A model generated the notes under the pieces. That model saw only the letters and a program-made list of their open reading frames with translations, had not been told where the DNA came from and searched no databases. Below are positions 58,786 through 64,000 of a stretch of 64,000 nt of DNA, piece after piece (position 1 is the first letter of the stretch; the number at the start of each line of letters is the position of its first letter). The position numbers and the translations under genes are program-made. This DNA comes from Actinoallomurus iriomotensis (GTDB lineage Bacteria > Actinomycetota > Actinomycetes > Streptosporangiales > Streptosporangiaceae): contig NZ_BSTJ01000005.1 of NCBI RefSeq assembly GCF_030269445.1, positions 124,001 through 188,000 on the forward strand. Reading direction: 5' to 3'.

Positions 58786-59114
58786 CTAGCCGGCGACGAT
58801 TCTGCGGCGGTAGGCGGCCATCGGACCGGCTGCTGTGCGAACAGGTCGCGGATCGTGTCGACGATGGATGTCACGGGTCGGTTGTCGGCGAAGCCGCGCA
58901 CCGGCGCGGGCATGGTGTCGGTGGGGACGAACGCCGAGCTGATGAACGGCAGGAAGAGGAGCGGGTAGGAGAAGGCGCCCGCGCCGTCCGGGGTCTTGGC
59001 GGTGAGGCCGGCGACGACGGCGAGCCAGGTCAGGGCCAGGGTGAAAACGACGGTGACGTGGCGCATGGCTCGGCCCGTCAACAGGGCGGTGTCGCCGGAG
59101 AAACGCAGGGTCAT
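58786..59114 (-). pseudogene. DrrB-type ABC permease relic
   Basis: From an ATG at 59,114 the reverse frame gives the first 19 residues of a DrrB-like permease (LRFSGDTALLTGRAMRHV), then jumps to its C-terminal half (FTLALTWLAVVAGLTAKTPD, YPLLFLPFISSAFVPTDTM, NRPVTSIVDTIRDLFAQQP). The usual C-terminal tail AAYRRRI appears in another frame up to the stop at 58,786. Thus both an internal deletion of several helices and a second deletion or shift near the end have destroyed it. No ATPase partner gene remains beside it. It sits between the SHOCT-like and DUF1707 genes. Confidence 0.8.
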
Positions 59115-59147
59115 CGTGATTCCTCGGTGGTCCGTGCCGCGGCGGTG

Positions 59148-59576
59148 TCACTCGCAGAACACCTGCACCTTGGTGTCGGGCTCGTCGACGTCGACGATGA
59201 CGTCGCCGAGCTGATCGATGAGCTCTTCGAGGTGTTGCGGCTTGAGTTCGGTGAGGTCGATCGGCACCCCGGACCTGTCCAGCTCCGCGTTGACCCTGGC
59301 GAGCGCCGGCGGAGGGATGAGGCTCGTGAGCCGGACCCCGGCGCGCAGCAGCTGGAGCGGGACCCGGATGTTGATCCGGGTCGGCTCGGCGCCGGGGTGG
59401 TCCGCCGCGTTCACCACCACGCGCAGGTACTTGGGCCGGCGGCGTGGGTGGGACTCGGACGCCGGCGGCGACTCGGGCCGTGCCCGTTCGAGGGCGTCGA
59501 TCAGCCGTTCGGCCTCATCCGCGGTGATCTTGCCCTCGGCCAGCATCTGCAGGATCTGGCGGCGCTGCTCGTTCAT
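59148..59576 (-). CDS. SHOCT-like (YvlB/LiaX-type) protein
   Basis: A 142-residue protein. The N-terminus is the short helical SHOCT-like motif QRRQILQMLAEGKITADEAE followed by RLIDALERA, as in YvlB and LiaX-related proteins. After a Pro/Arg linker comes KYLRVVVNAADHPGAEPTRI, NIRVPLQLLRAGVRLTSLIP and an acidic end. The ATG follows GAAAGAAA and lies 20 bases after the upstream membrane-protein gene, so it is last in a three-gene unit. A link to envelope stress is inferred from relatives. Confidence 0.82.
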   Translation of the reverse strand: MNEQRRQILQMLAEGKITADEAERLIDALERARPESPPASESHPRRRPKYLRVVVNAADHPGAEPTRINIRVPLQLLRAGVRLTSLIPPPALARVNAELDRSGVPIDLTELKPQHLEELIDQLGDVIVDVDEPDTKVQVFCE

Positions 59577-59596
59577 CGCTGTTTCTTTCCTCTGAC

Positions 59597-59857
59597 TCAT
59601 CTGACGCTTACCAGCACGGCCGTCCGGCCCTGCTCGATCTCGATCCGAGTGCCGGGCAGCGCCCACAGCAGCCGCCCGGTGCCGCGCAGCGCGCCCGTCG
59701 GGCTCACCCGGAAGACGAGGCATGCGACCAGTCCGGCCAGCACGCCGAGCAGCAGCAGCGGTGAAAGCACCAGGAGTATCGGCACGACAGGGACGTACAG
59801 CCGCAGCGACCGGCCGTTGCGACGGCGATGACGGACCGTCACCAGCTGCGGGATCAT
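59597..59857 (-). CDS. Small membrane protein
   Basis: An 86-residue protein with one or two hydrophobic helices (LRLYVPVVPILLVLSPLLLL and GVLAGLVACLVF), flanked by a basic N-terminus (VTVRHRRRNGRS) and a C-terminal tail ending RIEIEQGRTAVLVSVR. The ATG overlaps the stop of the DUF2089 gene by one base, so it is co-translated. Small proteins of this kind recur between DUF2089 and SHOCT-like genes in actinomycetes. No function can be assigned. Confidence 0.8.
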   Translation of the reverse strand: MIPQLVTVRHRRRNGRSLRLYVPVVPILLVLSPLLLLGVLAGLVACLVFRVSPTGALRGTGRLLWALPGTRIEIEQGRTAVLVSVR

Positions 59858-60243
59858 CAGGATTTCTCCAGCTCGGCCAGCGCCTCCTGGACGCTGATCT
59901 CCCCCCGCCGCAGGCGGTCGACGACGTCGGCGCCGGTGGGCTCCGGGTCGACGTCGACGAAGTCGAGGTGCTCGGCGATCCGGTTCAGGCGGGACTTGAT
60001 GGTCGGGTAGCTCACCCCGAAGATCCGCCCCATCTCCTTGATCGAACCGTGCGACCGCAGGAACGCGGCGACGAACACCTGGTCGTCGACACTGAGCTGA
60101 GCCAGCTGCGGCGGCTCGAACCGGCCCTCGACCACGACGCCGCTGTCGGCCAGCCGGACCCGCTCGACCACGAACGGCCGCCCGTGCGTCAGGTCCGTCA
60201 GTTCCTGCCAGTCCACTCTCGGCCCCCTCACCCTCGGCGACAT
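59857..60243 (-). CDS. DUF2089 family DNA-binding protein
   Basis: A 128-residue DUF2089-type protein. It has GRFEPPQLAQLSVDDQVFVA and AAFLRSHGSIKEMGRIFGVS, where the helix-turn-helix YPTIKSRLNRIAEHLDFV lies, and ends in a SHOCT-like helix (LRRGEISVQEALAELEKS). The family's zinc-finger N-terminus is absent, as in many actinomycete members. It is first in the three-gene unit and probably its regulator. A perfect palindrome overlaps the -35 of its promoter. Confidence 0.88.
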   Translation of the reverse strand: MSPRVRGPRVDWQELTDLTHGRPFVVERVRLADSGVVVEGRFEPPQLAQLSVDDQVFVAAFLRSHGSIKEMGRIFGVSYPTIKSRLNRIAEHLDFVDVDPEPTGADVVDRLRRGEISVQEALAELEKS

Positions 60244-60255
60244 GCCTGCGGTTCA

Positions 60256-60292
60256 TTTGTACCTTGATTTTCTTAAGCTCTCAACGCGTTGA
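60256..60292 (-). promoter_or_regulatory. Promoter and palindrome before the DUF2089 operon
   Basis: On the reverse strand TTGAGA (60,284-60,279) and TACAAA (60,261-60,256) are 17 bases apart. The perfect palindrome TCAACGCGTTGA (60,281-60,292) overlaps the -35. The sequence to about 60,340 is strikingly AT-rich for this genome. Confidence 0.6.
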
Positions 60293-60384
60293 ACATAATT
60301 TTATTGATGTTGATCTTGAAGATCATATACCTCCAGCTCAGTGTCGCTCGCGTCACCACGTCCTTCGGCGGCGCGTCCCGGCGG

Positions 60385-60810
60385 TCATGCCGGCGGCCCA
60401 GACGCTGAGACCGATGCGAACACCGACCACACCCGCTCGTGGACCTCCTCAAGGGGCCGGTCCGCGGGCATGTGGACGTAGCCGGTGGCCGCGTCCAGCG
60501 CCAGGTAGGCGTCCCGCAGCGAGACGAGGTACTCGAGAGACTCCTCGTCATGGCCGCGGCGCAGGATCCGTTCCCAGGCGATCCGCGGGTCGAGGTCCAG
60601 CCAGACCGTCACCGTCGGGCGCGCCAGGTACAGGTCGGCGAGGACCTGGAGCAACCTCGCCGGATCCGGGGTTCGCGAGACCGCGTCGACGGCCAGGTGG
60701 CAGTCCGCGTAGCGGTCAGAGACCCAGACGGCGCCTCGGTCGACGGCCTCCTGCCGCGACCGGGCGATCCAGCCCGCAGCGACGTCGGCGAGAGCGACTC
60801 GCTCGGCCAC
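60385..60810 (-). pseudogene. Thymidylate-kinase-like protein lacking its P-loop part
   Basis: The reverse frame encodes 141 residues resembling the second half of a deoxynucleoside/thymidylate kinase: AERVALADVAAGWIARSRQE, RGAVWVSDRYADCHLAVDAV (the DRY-type base-binding motif), TVTVWLDLDPRIAWERILRR and SLRDAYLALDAATGYVHMP. A GTG at 60,810 is the first usable start, but the ATP-binding Gly-rich loop expected some 60-80 residues earlier is not found in any frame up to 60,975. The gene is probably truncated and inactive, though a divergent loop cannot be fully excluded. Confidence 0.55.
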
Positions 60811-61049
60811 CGAGTGCCGCTCGACGTCGACACCCGCTGCGTCCCACCGTGACCCGGCCTCCCGCCGTCCGGAAACGTGGACACGCCAGCGACCTGCGGC
60901 GATACCGTCCAGAAAGTCGCCACCGGCCGTTCCGATCTTCCTCGCGGGCCGCCCTGCACGGTCGTGGACATCACTCTCCGTATTTGCTTGTATTCAAATC
61001 GTCACCATCGAGGTCAAGTCTCGGGCACAACGGACTAAAGGAGATATCA

Positions 61050-61517
61050 ATGTCCAAACTTCGCAGCTCACTCTGCGTCACGGCCGTGGCCGCCGGATTG
61101 GCCTTCGCGGGCGCGGCGGCCGCCGGTACCGCCCAGGCGATCACGGCCACGCCCACCAACCGGCACGGCACGCACCAGCGGGCTGACGCGATCTTCCGGC
61201 CCACGGTCACGCTGTACCGCAACGAGGCGCTGACCTCGGGCAACGGCCGGGCCATCCTGCGGTTGCAGGAGGACGGCAACTTCGTGCTCTACAAGGACGG
61301 CAGGCCGGTCTGGCAGGCGCCGAACGCCTGGGGCAACGGCGTCTCCGCGGTCTTCCAGGAGGACGGCAACTTCGTGGTCTACGCCAGCGGCGGCAGGCCG
61401 GTCTGGGCGTCGAACACCTGGCACAGGGGCGCCTACCTCGCGGTGCAGGACGACGGCAACGTCGTCATCTACAACAGCAACAGGCAGCCGGTCTGGGCCA
61501 CCAACACCGGAGACTGA
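61050..61517 (+). CDS. Secreted bulb-type (monocot mannose-binding) lectin
   Basis: A 155-residue secreted protein. The signal peptide ends in AGTAQA before ITATP. The mature part is one B-lectin domain with all three mannose-binding motifs of the Q-x-D-x-N-x-V-x-Y pattern: LQEDGNFVLY, FQEDGNFVVY and VQDDGNVVIY, each followed by a PVW segment (GRPVWQAPN, GRPVWASNT, RQPVWATNT). It should bind mannose-type glycans outside the cell; bacterial relatives include bacteriocin-like lectins. The ATG is preceded by AAAGGAGAT, a very strong ribosome site. Confidence 0.92.
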   Translation: MSKLRSSLCVTAVAAGLAFAGAAAAGTAQAITATPTNRHGTHQRADAIFRPTVTLYRNEALTSGNGRAILRLQEDGNFVLYKDGRPVWQAPNAWGNGVSAVFQEDGNFVVYASGGRPVWASNTWHRGAYLAVQDDGNVVIYNSNRQPVWATNTGD

Positions 61518-61536
61518 CCGCTTCGCCGTCACAGGT

Positions 61537-61569
61537 GACCCGGGCGCCCTTCCGTGGGCGACCCGGGTC
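61537..61569 (+). terminator. Hairpin terminator after the lectin gene
   Basis: Arms 61,537-61,549 and 61,556-61,569 pair (GACCCGGGCGCCC against its complement with one bulged A) around a six-base loop, 20 bases after the lectin stop. The following CGCTTGTTCCT is moderately T-rich. Confidence 0.7.
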
Positions 61570-61686
61570 CGCTTGTTCCTGAGAGGCCGAATTCCCGGGG
61601 CGCGTGCCGTCCGGCCATCACGTACCGTGGCGTGCGGAAGCCGGCACGGGCCGACAGAGGAGCCGGCATAGGAGGAGGTCAGGGGC

Positions 61687-62343
61687 GTGACGGCGCTGAT
61701 CCCGCGGCCGCGGGCGGAGGTGGCGCCCGGGGCGGTGCACGTCCCGGGCTGGCTGACCGCCGACGAACAGCGGCGGCTGCTCGACGCCTGCCGCGAGTGG
61801 GCCCGTTCCCCGGCGGGGATGCGACAGACCCGCCTGCCGGGCGGCGGCGTGATGTCGGTGCGCACCGTCTGCCTCGGCTGGCACTGGGTGCCCTACCGCT
61901 ACCAGCGCACGGCCGACGACGGCGCCCCGGTCAAGCCGTTCCCCGCCTGGCTCGCCGACCTCGGCCGGCGCGCCGTCGCCACCGCGTACGGTCACGACGG
62001 CGGTTACCGGCCCGACATCGCGCTGGTCAACTTCTACGACGCCGAGGCCCGCATGGGCCAGCACCAGGACAAGGACGAACGCAGCCTCGCGCCGGTCGTC
62101 TCGCTCAGCATCGGCGACACGTGCGTGTTCCGTTTCGGCAACACCCGCGACCGGGGGCGGCCCTGGAGCGACGTCCAGTTGGAGTCCGGTGACCTGTTCG
62201 TGTTCGGCGGCGAGTCCCGGCTGGCCTACCACGGCGTGCCCAAGACCCTGCCCGGCACGGCCCCGCCCTTCCTGGGGCTGCGCGGCCGCCTCAACCTGAC
62301 CCTGCGCGAGTCGGGCCTGGGCCCGGACGGCGGTGCGGTGTGA
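61687..62343 (+). CDS. AlkB-like 2-oxoglutarate/Fe(II) dioxygenase
   Basis: A 218-residue AlkB-type dioxygenase, which removes alkyl groups from DNA or RNA bases by oxidation. The iron ligands are His and Asp in MGQHQDKDERSLAP and the distal His in LAYHGVPKT; the 2-oxoglutarate-binding Arg is in RGRLNLTLRES. It also has RPDIALVNFYDAEARMG and SLSIGDTCVFRFGNTRD. Length and motifs match E. coli AlkB. The GTG start follows AGGAGGTCAGGGGC. No neighbouring DNA-repair gene. Confidence 0.92.
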   Translation: MTALIPRPRAEVAPGAVHVPGWLTADEQRRLLDACREWARSPAGMRQTRLPGGGVMSVRTVCLGWHWVPYRYQRTADDGAPVKPFPAWLADLGRRAVATAYGHDGGYRPDIALVNFYDAEARMGQHQDKDERSLAPVVSLSIGDTCVFRFGNTRDRGRPWSDVQLESGDLFVFGGESRLAYHGVPKTLPGTAPPFLGLRGRLNLTLRESGLGPDGGAV

Positions 62344-62446
62344 GCGCGCCGTGGTTCGCCGGCCCGCCCCGCCGCGTTGAGGTGGTGTTCAGGATCTTCG
62401 TGTTGACTGACCCGGTCACCCGTTGTCGAGCGCAGGGTTCTCCGTT

Positions 62447-63607
62447 TTGACCACCGTCGCCTCGGTCAGCACCACCCCGCCCGCACGCTCGCGTGCGGCC
62501 GTCCGTGACCCCTACTTCGACAACGCCAAGTTCCTCGCGGTCGTGCTCGTGGTGATCGGCCACGCCTGGGAACCGCTGCGGGCCGCGAACGTCGGCGGCC
62601 GGGTGCTCGAGGCGGCCCAGACATTCGTCTACGCCTTCCACCTGCCGGTCTTCATCGTCATGTGCGGATACTTCTCCCGCGGGTTCACCGCCGGACGCGA
62701 CCGCACGCGCAAGCTCGTCGCCGCGATCGTCGTCCCGTATGTGATCTTCAGCGTGGCGTATCCGCTGTGGGCCGGCCTGCTCGCGGGCAACCACGTCGGC
62801 TGGGACCCGCTCGAACCGTACTACCTGACCTGGTTCATGCCCGCGCTGTTGCTGTGGCGGCTGTCGACCCCGCTGTGGCAGCAACTCCGCTACCCCATCA
62901 CGGCCGCCCTGGTGATCTCGATGCTCGCGGGCTTCATCACGCTGCCGAGCATGCTCAACGCCGCGCAGGTGCTGTCGTTCCTGCCGTTCTTCGTGGTCGG
63001 GCTCACCCTGCGGCCGCACCACTTCGCGTTCCTGCGGCGCCGTACGATGCGCGTCGCCGGTGCGGTGCTGCTGGTGCTCGGCGGGGTGGCCGCCTACGCC
63101 GCGGCGCTGACCGTGGACCCCGAATGGGTGCACTGGCGGCGCAGCTTCGGCCAGCTCGGCGTCGGCGCGCCCGCGGGCGTGGGGTTCCGGCTGCTCGCGC
63201 TGGCCTCGGCGGTCGCGCTGACGGTGGGTTTTCTCGCCGTCGTGCCGGGCCGCCGCACGTGGTTCACCCGCTTCGGGTCCGCCAGCATGTACGTCTACCT
63301 GCTGCACGGCTTCGTCACCCTGTTCCTGTCCTACCAGGGCTGGTACTACCGGGTCTCCGGAGCGGAGCTCGTGCTGGTGACCGTCGGCTGCGGGGCCCTG
63401 GCCGTGGCGCTGGCCAGCGGCACCGTACGCGGGGTGTTCCGGTGGGCGGTCGAGCCCCGGCTGGACTGGCTCTTCCATCCCCGCGTGCCCGCACCGGCCG
63501 GAGCCGTACGGCGGCCGGCCGGCACGGACCACGCCGGCCCCGCCAGGTCGCGGGACCGGGCGCAGGCCCTGCCGCCGGAACGACAGGGCGGCGCATCACC
63601 TCGGTGA
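62447..63607 (+). CDS. Acyltransferase-3 family membrane protein
   Basis: A 386-residue integral membrane acyltransferase. The family start RDPYFDNAKFLAVVLVVIGH carries the key His of the active site, followed by YAFHLPVFIVMCGYFSRGF and about ten membrane helices, for example PYVIFSVAYPLWAGLLAG and ITAALVISMLAGFITLPSML, with YVYLLHGFVTLFLSYQGWYY near the end. Such enzymes O-acylate extracellular glycans, lipids or antibiotics. A TTG at 62,447 is taken as start; another lies 24 bases upstream. The last 60 residues are Pro/Arg-rich and cytoplasmic. Confidence 0.85.
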   Translation: MTTVASVSTTPPARSRAAVRDPYFDNAKFLAVVLVVIGHAWEPLRAANVGGRVLEAAQTFVYAFHLPVFIVMCGYFSRGFTAGRDRTRKLVAAIVVPYVIFSVAYPLWAGLLAGNHVGWDPLEPYYLTWFMPALLLWRLSTPLWQQLRYPITAALVISMLAGFITLPSMLNAAQVLSFLPFFVVGLTLRPHHFAFLRRRTMRVAGAVLLVLGGVAAYAAALTVDPEWVHWRRSFGQLGVGAPAGVGFRLLALASAVALTVGFLAVVPGRRTWFTRFGSASMYVYLLHGFVTLFLSYQGWYYRVSGAELVLVTVGCGALAVALASGTVRGVFRWAVEPRLDWLFHPRVPAPAGAVRRPAGTDHAGPARSRDRAQALPPERQGGASPR

Positions 63608-63643
63608 CCGGCCCCGGATCGGCCACCGCGGGACGTACGGGCG

Positions 63644-64000
63644 TCAGCGTACGAACAGGGCCTGCCGGCTGATCGGCAGCGTGCTCGCGGCCTCGTAGAT
63701 CTCGGTGATCTGCTCGGGGGTGTAGCGGACGCGCCGGTTCCGCAGCCATCGAGGCAGGCGGTGCGCGCGCAGCAACGTGACGCCCTCGGCGCTGACCAGG
63801 CCGCGCTGCAGATCGCCGCCGTAGACGACCTTCACCGGCTCGACGGGAACCTCGCGGCCGAGCCGTTCGCGCAGCATTTCGGCCGCCTCCTCGGCGGTTT
63901 CGCGCAATTCCGTGGCGACCTTGGCTCCGGACCGCTCATCGATATACAGCTTCCCGCGGTATTCGGCCAATTGCGTGTCCGGCGGCACCGCCTCGTTCTG
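63644..64000 (-). CDS. NERD-like domain protein, C-terminal part
   Basis: The reverse frame is open from the window edge to a stop at 63,644, giving 118 residues of the C-terminus. It shows KLYIDERSGAKVATELRETA, LGREVPVEPVKVVYGGDLQR and EGVTLLRAHRLPRWLRNRRV, the pattern seen after the nuclease-related (NERD) core, in which a beta-strand and the VTLLRAHRLPRWL segment close the fold. The catalytic part would lie outside the window. The family call is moderate. Confidence 0.55.
   Translation of the reverse strand, partial: QNEAVPPDTQLAEYRGKLYIDERSGAKVATELRETAEEAAEMLRERLGREVPVEPVKVVYGGDLQRGLVSAEGVTLLRAHRLPRWLRNRRVRYTPEQITEIYEAASTLPISRQALFVR

Noticed and set aside
1-64000. CRISPR arrays, tRNA or rRNA genes and riboswitches
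   Set aside because: No regularly spaced repeats, cloverleaf-like sequences or rRNA segments were recognised by reading both strands; a covariance-model search would be decisive.

Overview
The window is a piece of a high-GC actinomycete chromosome. The evidence is very high GC at third codon positions, frequent GTG and TTG starts, a HrdB-type principal sigma factor with a Lys/Ala/Pro-rich N-terminus, menaquinone synthesis through o-succinylbenzoate, an F420-type LLM oxidoreductase, DUF3040, DUF1707 and DUF6924 proteins, and several promoters that place the transcription start at the start codon. The order Streptosporangiales (an Actinomadura-like organism) is a reasonable guess, but it is inference. 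No rRNA, tRNA or CRISPR array was recognised.

Layout. Positions 1-7.5 kb are a worn accessory stretch: truncated genes (HEPN-like, MFS, membrane protein, phytanoyl-CoA dioxygenase) lie between small intact ones (DUF899, DHFR-like/NmrA-like pair, LysR, SDR/MmyB-type regulator). Positions 7.5-19 kb are mostly core: an MFS exporter, a membrane-anchored beta-propeller protein, an SDR, the principal sigma factor with a candidate sigma-R promoter and a clear terminator, and the menaquinone genes menE facing menB-menC-menD. The last chorismate-to-menaquinone gene seen, menF, lies 16 kb further on at 34.8 kb. Between menD and menF are a flavin monooxygenase and a mobile region (21-31.4 kb): a dead Tn3-family transposase gene interrupted by a second, 5.3-kb Tn3-family transposon. 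That inner transposon has near-perfect 38-bp ends, a res-like site, a PadR/membrane-protein passenger pair, a resolvase whose catalytic Ser reads Pro, and a frameshifted transposase. A degraded tyrosine integrase, a lipoprotein gene and a small solo inverted-repeat unit follow.

Positions 31.8-45.9 kb hold regulator/enzyme pairs: TetR with a DHFR-like protein, PadR with a wrecked DrrAB-type exporter, TetR facing a flavin monooxygenase, Lrp/AsnC facing an LLM oxidoreductase and deaminase operon, and ArsR with a two-domain SRPBCC protein. At 45.9-47.8 kb is an Rv2578c-family radical SAM protein carrying a 295-residue intein placed exactly before the third iron-sulfur cysteine. Positions 48-57.6 kb hold a site-2-protease with CBS domains, a family-10-like glycosidase lipoprotein, a GntR regulator fused to a solute-binding-protein domain, and a sugar ABC transporter (binding protein and two permeases, no ATPase) that this fusion probably controls. 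Positions 57.7-60.3 kb contain small envelope/stress proteins (DUF3040, DUF1707, SHOCT-like, DUF2089) and a second ABC permease relic. The right end carries a secreted bulb-type lectin, an AlkB-like dioxygenase, an acyltransferase-3 membrane protein and a NERD-like fragment cut by the window edge.

The most notable points are the intein and its AT-rich flanking codons, the cytoplasmic GntR/solute-binding fusion, and the nested, independently inactivated Tn3 elements with associated miniature inverted-repeat units.
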